Assembly (NCBI RefSeq): GCF_012396615.1
Contig: NZ_JAAXPV010000015.1
Coordinates: 1 to 64,000 of the forward strand
Origin: Rothia terrae
GTDB taxonomy: Bacteria > Actinomycetota > Actinomycetes > Actinomycetales > Micrococcaceae
DNA: 64,000 nt
Reading direction: 5' to 3'
Part shown: positions 1-8,143 of the stretch, one piece after another
How positions within the stretch are numbered: the first letter of the stretch is position 1
How the letters are laid out: each line of letters begins with the position of its first letter
The notes under the pieces: generated by a model
What the model was told of the DNA's origin: nothing
The model's input: the letters and a program-made list of their open reading frames with translations, nothing else
Database searches by the model: none
Translations under genes and position numbers: made by a program

Positions 1-138
1 GCGGGTTATCGCGCAGGTCAAGACGTGGCGGGTTTTGCATACAGGTTTCCGGCGGCCGCTGAGCGTGTATGGGCGGGTGTTTGCGGTGGTTCGGGGGTTG
101 GTGTTTTATGCGGCTGGGAGGACTTTTAAATAAGCCTC
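1..138 (+). mobile_element. Right end of an IS5-type insertion sequence
   Basis: The element end is defined by the terminal repeat ATAAGCCTC at 130-138, which matches the ends of the copies at 43725-44624 and 45755-46617. It abuts the gene on the minus strand at 126-1040 and supplies that gene's stop codon. The left end lies outside the window. Confidence 0.75.
2..133 (+). pseudogene. IS5-family transposase, C-terminal fragment
   Basis: An open frame enters from the left edge and stops at 131-133. It encodes the end of a DDE transposase, including the stretch QVKTWRVLH and a hydrophobic tail. The same stretch occurs in the transposase at 43.7-44.5 kb (QVKTWRVLHSDFRR), so this is the 3' end of a related but not identical element. 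The stop codon runs directly into the terminal inverted repeat ATAAGCCTC ending at 138, as in the other copies. Only the tail is inside the window, so whether the element is complete cannot be seen. Confidence 0.8.
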
Positions 139-1040
139 TTTGCATCGCTTCTAAGTCGTAGCCAGTCTCTGGGAGCGGTTATAGCTGCAATCCACTTAGG
201 ATCAAATTCTGAGTAGTTTTTGTTTGCAATTTTAAGAGCTACTTCTATCAGCTCTGGCCAACTTTTTCGTAAGCGATTTCTAAGCAGGGCTGCCGAGGGA
301 ACAGTGCGCAGATTAGAACTCCACTCTTCATATTCATGAACTGCATATGATGCTCGAGGCTCTGAACAGAACTCCACAAGCGCTGCGTACATATCATCAT
401 CGTTGAATGCACGTTTACGTTGAACAGCGTAGGTTCCTTCAACGCCCGCAGCTTTAACCGCATTTGCCCACGTGCCGAATCGGATTGTTGGTGTTTGTTT
501 AGTCGGGCCTCCGCGTGGCACACTCCAGTCCTGAAACGCCTGCGCTGAAATTTTACCTGTCTCTTCTTTACACTTACGAATGAGACTCAAAATTTCTTCG
601 TCTGACCATCGGGTTCGATTTTCTTTTGATTTTCTTATATTTGCAGGGTGTAAGGATTTCCTATCACCTAGCATCTTAGAAATTTCTGTTTGTGAAATTC
701 TGAATTTATCGACCGCTTCAGCTATTGGTCGTCCTGAATTTTCATGTGACCAAGCGATGACTTTTCGACGTTTTTCTTCCCACTCAAGTTTGGACTCATA
801 TTCGTCAATGATTTTTCGCGCAGATTTAATCTCCGGCGCAGACCAAGGACTCTTATTAATGATTTGTCGGCCTCTTTCACGGGTTAGATCGGTGCCGACC
901 ACGGCCTCCTCTAGCGAGGCTCCATTTGCGTAGGCGACTACAATTTCAGCATTTCGCTGGTTCTCAATCTTCTGATGCGCTGTGTTGATAATTTCTTCAA
1001 TAAGCGTGAATGCTTCTTGAACCATCATCTCGTGTGTCAT
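126..1040 (-). CDS. Helix-turn-helix protein with two homing-endonuclease-associated repeats, fourth gene of the type I R-M operon
   Basis: 304 residues, not a named family as a whole. Residues about 30-62 (ASLEEAV..LTRERGRQI) resemble a sigma-70 region 4 helix-turn-helix, and about 100-125 resemble a second one (RISQTEISKMLG). Residues about 143-199 fit the homing-endonuclease-associated repeat (WSDEEILSLIRKC...IRFGTWANAVKAAG). About 209-270 look like a weaker second copy. No HNH or other nuclease catalytic motif is visible. It lies 65 bp after hsdR on the same strand, so it may be co-transcribed. The last codons (KRLI and stop) are made of IS end sequence, so the native C terminus is probably lost. 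Function unknown; DNA binding is an inference. Confidence 0.75.
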   Translation of the reverse strand: MTHEMMVQEAFTLIEEIINTAHQKIENQRNAEIVVAYANGASLEEAVVGTDLTRERGRQIINKSPWSAPEIKSARKIIDEYESKLEWEEKRRKVIAWSHENSGRPIAEAVDKFRISQTEISKMLGDRKSLHPANIRKSKENRTRWSDEEILSLIRKCKEETGKISAQAFQDWSVPRGGPTKQTPTIRFGTWANAVKAAGVEGTYAVQRKRAFNDDDMYAALVEFCSEPRASYAVHEYEEWSSNLRTVPSAALLRNRLRKSWPELIEVALKIANKNYSEFDPKWIAAITAPRDWLRLRSDAKRLI

Positions 1041-1105
1041 ATGTTAATCCCAAAATCCCGATTTATTTTGATGTAAGTTGTCGTAATTGTTTAGTAGCCA
1101 CTTTG

Positions 1106-4100
1106 CTAACCAATAACCCCGCTAAACCTCTCATAAAACGCTTGCAGGCGCTCGGTGAGGCGGGTTTTACGGCTTGACCTGTCCTTAGCTCTACCAAAAC
1201 GTGAGCCAACGTTGGTGAGCAGCTCACTGATTCGGGTTCCGTTGCTCGGGATGCCACCGCGCTGCCACGATTCCTCAACCAGTGCGCGCGCTTTATCTTC
1301 GTGCAATTTTTCTTCTTGAATGATGCGGGTAAGCTCTTCATCGGCTTGCTCTCGAATGTATTGCTTCCACTCATCCTGTACATCCCCGGTATGCCCTGAA
1401 ATACGTTCGATGAAGTTCTCAATGAGGTCCTTCTTATTGTGAAGAGAAGGGCTGGAGTTCACTGCACGGCTAATTTCTTCACGAACCTCAACGTCCTCGC
1501 CGTTGCCCTTGGACTTACGGTAACGGTCTACCAGCATCAGGATATGGTCAACCCCGACTTCGACCTGTTTGATGAGTTCAATTTCGAACACGACATCATC
1601 GGTGATTGACTCGCGCTCGGTCTTGTTGAGCTCGCGCATTTCACGGTACAGGTCAAGGTAAATACTCTTGTAGTCCTGCACAGCCCGTTCATTGAGAATG
1701 TCTTGGTCCTCAAACTCGTCGAAGGACGTCAGAACATTACGCAGTCGCAGAATTTCGCCGAAAATCTTAATGAAGTTCTTTTGGTTCTCTTCTCCGATAA
1801 TTCGCATATCGGTTCCATCGAGCTCAAAGTTTCGGCGCAATTCGTTAACTTTTTCAGCGTACGAATTGAGGTAGTCAGCATAAGGCTTAAGTAGTACAGT
1901 GCCTTTAGCATCCTTATTGCCAAATAGTGCCAGAGCGTCGTCAGTTGCTTCTTCGAGGTTTCTAAAGCAAACGATATTGCCGTATGTTTTCACCGAATTG
2001 AGAATACGGTTAGTACGGCTAAATGCCTGAATCAGCCCGTGTGAGTGTAGATTTTTGTCTACCCACAGAGTGTTGATGGTCTTCGAGTCAAAACCTGTGA
2101 GGAACATATTAACAACGATGAGCAGATCGAGTTCACGTTTTTTCATACGTTCTGAGACGTCTTTATAATAACCCTCGAAGCTCTTAACAGAGGTCTCCCA
2201 CGACTGTTTGAAGGTTTCGTTATAGTCTGCGATAGCGTCCTGTAAGAAGGCTTGAGAGCTTGCATCTAGCTCGTCAGTCTCGAAGCCTTCCTCACCCAAA
2301 AGTCCGCCAGCTTCTTCTTCATTGGGCGCGTAAGAGAAGATGATAGCTGTCTTCAACCGTTTGGTTTCATCATCACCGTAACGCTCATCTTGAAGCCTAT
2401 TAATGATGTTGTAGTAGCTCTTAGCAGCATCGATTGAAGCAGTAGCAAGAATCGAGTTAAAGCCTTTGACGCGTTTGTCTTTGAGAGTATAGCTCTCTTG
2501 TCGTTTAGTCTTCTGGTCGTAGTGGTCAAGAATGTAGTTGGCGACCTGTGTGAGGCGTTGGGGTGAGCGCATGGCCTCTTCAGTTTCGATACCGTAAACC
2601 TCTCGGTCTTCGATGTCCTTTTTGAGACTTACGGTGTTGTGGTATTCGATTTTGAAGGGCAGCACATTTTTGTCTGCGATTGCATCCACGATGGTGTATG
2701 TATGCAGTCGCTCGCCGAAAGCATCAGCAGTGGTTTTTAGTCGTACATCTCCCCCGGTTCCCGCATTATCCGAGAAAATTGGTGTGCCGGTAAATCCGAA
2801 TAGGTGGTATTTCTTAAAAGACTTGGTAATTTGTTTGTGCATATCACCGAATTGAGAACGGTGGCACTCATCAAAAATCATCACCATGTGCTCTTTGAAC
2901 ACTGGATGGTTGGGGTTCTGCTTGATGAAAGTGCTCAGCTTCTGGATGGTGGTGATGATGATTTTGGATGCTGGGTTCTCAATCTGTCGTTTAAGCACAG
3001 CTGTTGATTTGTTTGAGTTGGCTGCGCCTTTTTCAAACGCATCGTACTCACGCATGGTCTGGTAATCGAGGTCTTTGCGGTCAACAACGAAGAGCACCTT
3101 GCTAACAGTTTCTATGCCTGTAGCAAGTTGGGCTGTCTTGAAGCTTGTGAGGGTTTTGCCTGAACCGGTGGTGTGCCACACGTATCCGCCTGCGTTCAAG
3201 CTGCCTTGGGTTTTATAGTTGGTTGAAATCAGGATTTTTCGCAGGATGCGTTCTGTTGCCACGATTTGGTAGGGGCGCATGACCAACAGTTCTTGGTCTA
3301 CCGTGAACACGCAATACCGGGTCAGAATATTGAGCAGTGTGTGACGGGCGAAGAAGGTTTTTGCGAAGGCTGTGAGCTCGGTAATCGCTTTGTTGGTGGC
3401 GTCTGCCCACCAGCTGGTGAACTCAAAGGAATCCGCGGACGCTTGACGGCGGTTGCGCTTGTCATCGCCAACATGTTTGCGCCGTACTGTATTTGAGTAG
3501 TACTTGGTACGAGTGCCGTTTGAGATTACGAAGATTTGAACATATTCAAAGAGACCTGAGTCTGCCCAGAAACTGTCGCGTTGATAGCGGTTGATTTGGT
3601 TGAAGGCTTCTTTGATATCCACGCCACGGCGCTTGAGTTCCACATGGACCATGGGAAGACCATTGACGAGAATAGTCACGTCGTATCGGTTTGAGTAGTT
3701 GCCACTGTCGGTGGCGTACTGGTTAATAACCTGCAACGAGTTGTTATGGACGTTGGTTCGATCAATGAGAGTGATGTTTTTAGCTAGCCCGTTATCGCGT
3801 TCCAGAAGCTGAACGGGTTCACGCTGAATCATGGTGGTTTTTTCGAGGACACCGTAGGAATTATTAGCAATGGTGGTTTTGAAGAATCGTTCCCACTCGG
3901 AGTCGCTGAAGGTATATTCGTTGAGCTTTTCTAGCTGTACACGCAGGTTTTCTTCAAGGTCAGAGGCTTTGGTGATGCGGACGTACTCATAGGCCTGTCC
4001 CTGCAGGATTTCGATGAAACGCTTCTCAAGCTGAGCTTCTGACTCGTAGGTGAGTTCCTTTGTTTTTACAGCATCGTATTCAGTAACGACGGTGTTTTCT

Positions 4101-4153
4101 TCAGTAAGGACGATGGGGTCGTATTTCTTGGCGGCAGGGGTAATGATAGCCAT
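1106..4153 (-). CDS. hsdR: Type I restriction enzyme R subunit HsdR
   Basis: 1015 residues, full length for the family. It cuts and translocates DNA in complex with HsdM and HsdS. The N-terminal PD-(D/E)xK nuclease is seen as D158 and E172-L-K174 (YDVTILV...VELKRR). The SF2 helicase motor has a Walker A at 327-334 (HTTGSGKT), DECH at 428-431 and FTGTP at 454-458, all intact. It lies 190 bp after hsdS with a strong hairpin between them, so its expression may be partly separate from the methyltransferase genes. The start chosen (MAIITPAAKK) follows an AAGGAT-like ribosome site. The gene appears functional. Confidence 0.95.
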   Translation of the reverse strand: MAIITPAAKKYDPIVLTEENTVVTEYDAVKTKELTYESEAQLEKRFIEILQGQAYEYVRITKASDLEENLRVQLEKLNEYTFSDSEWERFFKTTIANNSYGVLEKTTMIQREPVQLLERDNGLAKNITLIDRTNVHNNSLQVINQYATDSGNYSNRYDVTILVNGLPMVHVELKRRGVDIKEAFNQINRYQRDSFWADSGLFEYVQIFVISNGTRTKYYSNTVRRKHVGDDKRNRRQASADSFEFTSWWADATNKAITELTAFAKTFFARHTLLNILTRYCVFTVDQELLVMRPYQIVATERILRKILISTNYKTQGSLNAGGYVWHTTGSGKTLTSFKTAQLATGIETVSKVLFVVDRKDLDYQTMREYDAFEKGAANSNKSTAVLKRQIENPASKIIITTIQKLSTFIKQNPNHPVFKEHMVMIFDECHRSQFGDMHKQITKSFKKYHLFGFTGTPIFSDNAGTGGDVRLKTTADAFGERLHTYTIVDAIADKNVLPFKIEYHNTVSLKKDIEDREVYGIETEEAMRSPQRLTQVANYILDHYDQKTKRQESYTLKDKRVKGFNSILATASIDAAKSYYNIINRLQDERYGDDETKRLKTAIIFSYAPNEEEAGGLLGEEGFETDELDASSQAFLQDAIADYNETFKQSWETSVKSFEGYYKDVSERMKKRELDLLIVVNMFLTGFDSKTINTLWVDKNLHSHGLIQAFSRTNRILNSVKTYGNIVCFRNLEEATDDALALFGNKDAKGTVLLKPYADYLNSYAEKVNELRRNFELDGTDMRIIGEENQKNFIKIFGEILRLRNVLTSFDEFEDQDILNERAVQDYKSIYLDLYREMRELNKTERESITDDVVFEIELIKQVEVGVDHILMLVDRYRKSKGNGEDVEVREEISRAVNSSPSLHNKKDLIENFIERISGHTGDVQDEWKQYIREQADEELTRIIQEEKLHEDKARALVEESWQRGGIPSNGTRISELLTNVGSRFGRAKDRSSRKTRLTERLQAFYERFSGVIG

Positions 4154-4277
4154 TGAATTTGCTCATCCTTAACTTTTGTATTCAGGGGTCTTTTCACAGG
4201 ATAGTTGAGCTGCTCAGTCAGTTCAGGTGTTCACGTGGCGCTGCTAAGAATTGGTCGTTTTATTTCATGATTTAAAG

Positions 4278-4313
4278 AGCTGTGTGCCCGGTGAGAGTTC
4301 CGGGCACACAGCT
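4278..4313 (-). terminator. Perfect 14-bp stem between hsdS and hsdR
   Basis: Arms at 4278-4291 and 4300-4313 pair perfectly around an 8-base loop. On the minus strand the stem is followed only by a short T-rich stretch (CTTTAAAT). It lies 30 bp after the hsdS stop. It may be a partial terminator or processing site that lowers hsdR relative to hsdMS. Confidence 0.7.
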
Positions 4314-4343
4314 AAAGATAAGTAATAATTTGTTGAGTTCGGG

Positions 4344-5501
4344 CTACGCTGATGCTGATTCGAGCTCCTTGAAGGTTAGTAGCTGGTCGCGGTAGTACTC
4401 GTACTGTTTACGACGAGCAGCGATCTCAGCGGGCAGACCGGAGCTGATGTCATTGACCAGGGCGTCGAAAACTGAAATCTGTTTTGATATCTTTCGCTGT
4501 AACCAAAGCTCAGGAAGATTAACTACTATTTTGCTGAAATTTGTTTTGTTCAGAATAGGCATAGTAGACCCATTCTTTCTGCCCAACCTTAACATATATT
4601 CGCGCCTAGAAACGAGCCAGTAGTACAAATATTCAATATCTACATTATCGCTAACCTCTATTGAATTAATCTGTTGGTTAAAAACAGATTCTTGAGTAGG
4701 GATAACAGCCTTACCCATATCAGCGCCAATACAGGTAACCAAGATTGAATTATCTTTTACGACCTTCCAATTTTTATTAAACACCCATTCTTTATCTACT
4801 GTACGTTCAGATGAACTTATATACTTTTGCCCATTACGAATATCGCTTGGAGTAACAAAATTTATACCTTCAGACCATGCTGAGGATTCCAGTTTTGATG
4901 GAGTTTTACCAGTGGATATAACACCTACTTCAGATAGATTTAGGTAATTATATTTTATTTTGTCTGAGAATAAGAGAGAATCTCGATAGTGGGCATACTG
5001 CTTTCTCCGTGCCTCCAGCTCAGCCTCCAGCTCAGCCTCCAGCAAGGTGAATCTATCTAAAATTCTAACAATTTCTTTCTGGACTTCCAGAGGCGGTACA
5101 GGGATTTTAATTTTATTTAGCACTTTTTGCGTGAGGCTGGGTACGCCACCTGCTTGGTTATACTCTGCCAACTTTGCCTTGATGAGAACATGATAGAAGT
5201 ACTTTGGAATTATCTGACTTTCATCTATTTGAGTGTAAAAAATGGTATCTACAACCCAAAAGGGGTCTTTTTGATAGTAAACATTTCCCAAAGAACCTTT
5301 TCGGGGAATCAGCACTGAAACTTTGTCATAAATAAAATAATCAACATGAGTCATAACACCACCAGATCCATAAACAGGGTACCTGCCTGAATTTAGATGT
5401 TTATAGTCACGACCATTCTTAATTTTTGCAACTTTTTCAATGGGTTTATATACAATCCCATCAGGGCATAGCTCATCAATAAGGTCTTGAATCTTGCTCA
5501 T
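4344..5501 (-). CDS. hsdS: Type I restriction enzyme specificity subunit HsdS
   Basis: 385 residues. HsdS chooses the bipartite DNA target of the HsdM/HsdR complex. Two target-recognition domains are separated by a helical spacer and followed by a matching C-terminal helix. The conserved half-repeats are visible as ARRKQYAHYRD near 164-174 and ARRKQYEYYRD near 359-369. The central spacer contains LEAELEAELEAR (154-165), encoded by a 12-bp tandem repeat. The start ATG overlaps the hsdM stop by one base (TAATG), indicating translational coupling. The recognition domains are A+T-rich relative to hsdM, as usual for exchanged hsdS segments. The DNA target cannot be read from sequence alone. Confidence 0.95.
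   Translation of the reverse strand: MSKIQDLIDELCPDGIVYKPIEKVAKIKNGRDYKHLNSGRYPVYGSGGVMTHVDYFIYDKVSVLIPRKGSLGNVYYQKDPFWVVDTIFYTQIDESQIIPKYFYHVLIKAKLAEYNQAGGVPSLTQKVLNKIKIPVPPLEVQKEIVRILDRFTLLEAELEAELEARRKQYAHYRDSLLFSDKIKYNYLNLSEVGVISTGKTPSKLESSAWSEGINFVTPSDIRNGQKYISSSERTVDKEWVFNKNWKVVKDNSILVTCIGADMGKAVIPTQESVFNQQINSIEVSDNVDIEYLYYWLVSRREYMLRLGRKNGSTMPILNKTNFSKIVVNLPELWLQRKISKQISVFDALVNDISSGLPAEIAARRKQYEYYRDQLLTFKELESASA
5011..5043 (-). repeat. 12-bp tandem repeat in the hsdS spacer, 2.75 copies
   Basis: Plus-strand unit GCCTCCAGCTCA at 5011-5022 and 5023-5034, then nine more matching bases to 5043. It encodes repeated LEAE in the central helical spacer of HsdS. In EcoR124I a 12-bp repeat at the equivalent place (TAEL) sets the spacing of the recognition sequence. 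Confidence 0.9.
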
Positions 5502-7078
5502 TATGATTCACTCCCGCCTTGTTCTAGCTCAGCCACAATCGCATCAATTTGGGTTCGTAGTTCGCTCTGACGCGCTACGATTTGTTCAATCTCGGCATTG
5601 AGTTCAACAATATCGATGACCTCGCGGGTATCCTCAACCTCAACATATGAGGAAACAGAGAGATTGTAATCGTTCTCTGCAATAGTGCTGTTATCAACCA
5701 GCTTCGCAAAATAATCTACGTCTTCACGCTTAGCGAGCGCGTCAAGAATCTCCCCACGGTAATCAGGCGTTAGCACATTCTTGTTACCGGAACGCTCAAA
5801 CTTTGCCGAGGCGTCGATAAAGAGTGTCTTGTTATCGGGCTTCGCCTTTTTCAGAACGATAATGCAGGTGCCAATGGTGGTACCGAAGAAGAGGTCCGGC
5901 GGCAGCTGGATAACCGCGTCCACATAGTTACCTTCAATGAGGTACTTTCGGATTTTGCCCTCTGCTCCCCCGCGGTACAGAACACCGGGGAACTCAACAA
6001 TGGCTGCGGTACCGTTTTCAGCAAGCCAGTGCAGAATGTGCATCGTAAACGCAAGGTCAGCTTTAGACTTCGGAGCGAGCACACCTGCCGGAGCAAAACG
6101 CTCGTCGTTAATCAGAAGCGGGTTAGCGTCACCCTCCCACTTCACTGAATACGGCGGGTTAGAAACGATCGCCTCAAACGGTTCTATATGACCGTGCATT
6201 GGCTCAATCAAAGTATCACCGTGAGCGATATCGAAACTCGCATAGTTGAGGTTATGCAAGAACATGTTAATCACCGCAAGGTTGCGAGTCGTCAGGTTAA
6301 TTTCCTGACCAAAGAAACCTTCACGCACGTTCTCTTTACCCAAAACCTTGGCGAACTTGAGCAGAAGCGAGCCTGAACCACAAGCAGGGTCATATACTTT
6401 ATTGACCTGCTTCTTACCCATAACTGCGATTCGTGCCAAGAGCTCAGAAACAGACTGCGGGGTGTAGTACTCGCCACCTGACTTACCAGCACTCGATGCA
6501 TACATGCCCATCAAGTACTCATAAGCATCACCGAAGGTGTCATTATGTGAATCTGCGTAGCGACCAATCTTGAAGTTACCGACCTCATTGAGCAGCTTCA
6601 GCAAAAGGTTATTGCGCTTAGATACCGAAGAACCCAGCTTATTGCTGTTAACATCCAGCTCATCAAATAGACCTCGGATTTTATTGTGCTTGTCGCTGAG
6701 CACACCCCGAGCAGAGCCCTCAATACGCTGGAAGATAGCCTGCAACTCTTCATTGAGATTTGAGTTATCTGCATTTGCACGCCTGCGGACGTTCTCGAAC
6801 AAGTCTTCAGGCAGAATAAAAAAGCCTTTTTCGCGCACAGTATCTACAATCGCGTCCTGGCTTTCAGCAATCTCAACATCACTCATCTGAGCGTAGCTTT
6901 TCTCACCCTCAGCAAGCTCAGCATCCAAGTAGTCCGTGAGATTCTCAGAAATAAACCGGTAGAACATAAAACCCAGTACATACTGCTTGAAGTCCCAACC
7001 ATCCACGCTACCGCGCAAATCGTTGGCAATACGCCACAACGTACGGTGCAATTCATCGCGCTCTATATTCAGAGCCAT
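5501..7078 (-). CDS. hsdM: Type I restriction-modification N6-adenine methyltransferase HsdM
   Basis: 525 residues from the preferred start MALNIERDEL. An upstream in-frame ATG at 7099 exists, but an AAAGGA ribosome site lies five bases before 7078, inside that extension. The N-terminal helical HsdM domain covers about 1-150. The SAM-binding motif DPACGSGS is at about 230-237 and the catalytic NPPY at about 307-310. It methylates adenine in the HsdS-defined target and protects host DNA. It is the first gene of the hsdM-hsdS-hsdR set. The upstream spacer to 7379 is shared with a divergent lipoprotein gene. Confidence 0.96.
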   Translation of the reverse strand: MALNIERDELHRTLWRIANDLRGSVDGWDFKQYVLGFMFYRFISENLTDYLDAELAEGEKSYAQMSDVEIAESQDAIVDTVREKGFFILPEDLFENVRRRANADNSNLNEELQAIFQRIEGSARGVLSDKHNKIRGLFDELDVNSNKLGSSVSKRNNLLLKLLNEVGNFKIGRYADSHNDTFGDAYEYLMGMYASSAGKSGGEYYTPQSVSELLARIAVMGKKQVNKVYDPACGSGSLLLKFAKVLGKENVREGFFGQEINLTTRNLAVINMFLHNLNYASFDIAHGDTLIEPMHGHIEPFEAIVSNPPYSVKWEGDANPLLINDERFAPAGVLAPKSKADLAFTMHILHWLAENGTAAIVEFPGVLYRGGAEGKIRKYLIEGNYVDAVIQLPPDLFFGTTIGTCIIVLKKAKPDNKTLFIDASAKFERSGNKNVLTPDYRGEILDALAKREDVDYFAKLVDNSTIAENDYNLSVSSYVEVEDTREVIDIVELNAEIEQIVARQSELRTQIDAIVAELEQGGSES

Positions 7079-7300
7079 CGTAGTCCTTTCACATGACAAA
7101 ACTGATTCAAGTCTACCTTTCCAGCAAAGTCAGCCGTGCAAAAGAAACTGGGCTTATCAATAAATCTGACCAGTAGGTAATAGTGCTTAAAAATTGCTCC
7201 ATGGAGTTTGTGAGACTCAGTGCTCATTCATCCCATTTTGATAACGTTTTAGCACTTTCCCACCGCAATCATCACAGTTTCATAACACTTTAAATCACTC

Positions 7301-7329
7301 TTGACCAGTGGTTTTGCCGCACTCATTAT
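7301..7329 (+). promoter_or_regulatory. Candidate promoter of the lipoprotein gene
   Basis: TTGACC (7301-7306), a 17-base spacer and CATTAT (7324-7329) fit a housekeeping sigma promoter loosely. A small inverted repeat GATAC/GTATC follows at 7338-7352. The ATG is at 7379 with GAAAGG upstream. Confidence 0.35.
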
Positions 7330-7378
7330 TGAGGTATCGATACAACGTAGTATCGCCGAGGCCTGAAAGGCACCACCC

Positions 7379-7865
7379 ATGAAAACCACACCGCTCGCCG
7401 TCGGCGCGCTCGCATTCACCGCTCTTCTAACTGGTTGCTCATCCAGCTCAATCACCGGGAATAAGCCCGAAACTCCAGCATCCTCAGCATCAACGAGTGC
7501 ATCCGCTACAGCATCAGCATCAAGCTCCCACGAGCAAAGCACCGCAAGCACCAGCTCAGCCCGGCGCCCTCGCCTTCAACTACAACGGCATGAACTGCTA
7601 CCTAGCTGGTAAAGAAGCATCCTGCAACGGGTTCGACCCAACCCATAACGTCAACTTCTTCTTCAGCGACCACGGCTACACCGAAGTACCCGTAGGCCAG
7701 CCCGGTTCAGCGTCCGATATGGCACCGGCACAAAACACCCTGCCCAACGGCTACGAGCTTTCCTCAGAAGGAGCGTCCTACCGCGTCGGTCAGCACACTT
7801 TCATTTGCGACAACGCCATTGGCGCCACCTTCGGCATTGGCCCGGACGGCTTCTTCCAGGGCTAA
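7379..7865 (+). pseudogene. Small Ser/Thr-rich lipoprotein, interrupted by a frameshift
   Basis: The first frame (7379-7612) gives a lipoprotein signal peptide with lipobox LLTGC and an Ala/Ser/Thr-rich linker. It then leaves frame. The frame open to 7865 continues as a plausible globular domain (GALAFNYNGMNCYLAGK...FICDNAIGATFGIGPDGFF) with three cysteines. The switch falls near 7545-7575 in the repetitive linker. Restored, the protein would be about 161 residues, exported and lipid-anchored. The break may be real decay, slippage in repeats or a sequence error. The domain family is not recognised. Confidence 0.65.
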
Positions 7866-8143
7866 ACCACAAAATAAACCAGCTAAAAGCCGGGACTCAG
7901 ACAACAACTGACCCCAGGCTTTTGCCGCCTAAAACTCTTCTAACAGGTCAATAAAACCGCACGTCATATTGACGTTTAAACCAGCAAACATTCACTAATC
8001 CCCTGCCTTACGCGCCTCTACCCCTAAGCTGAAACTAACCACAGTTATTATTTCTTACATACAGAAATGGAGCGCGTTATCGTGTCAGATAACGCCACTG
8101 CTTCACAGGCTACCCCGGGCTCACCAAGCAAGCAATTTTCACC

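Noticed and set aside
1106-7078. Phase variation of hsdM, hsdS or hsdR through homopolymer tracts
   Set aside because: No long homopolymer or dinucleotide run was found in these genes. Only the in-frame 12-bp hsdS repeat is present.
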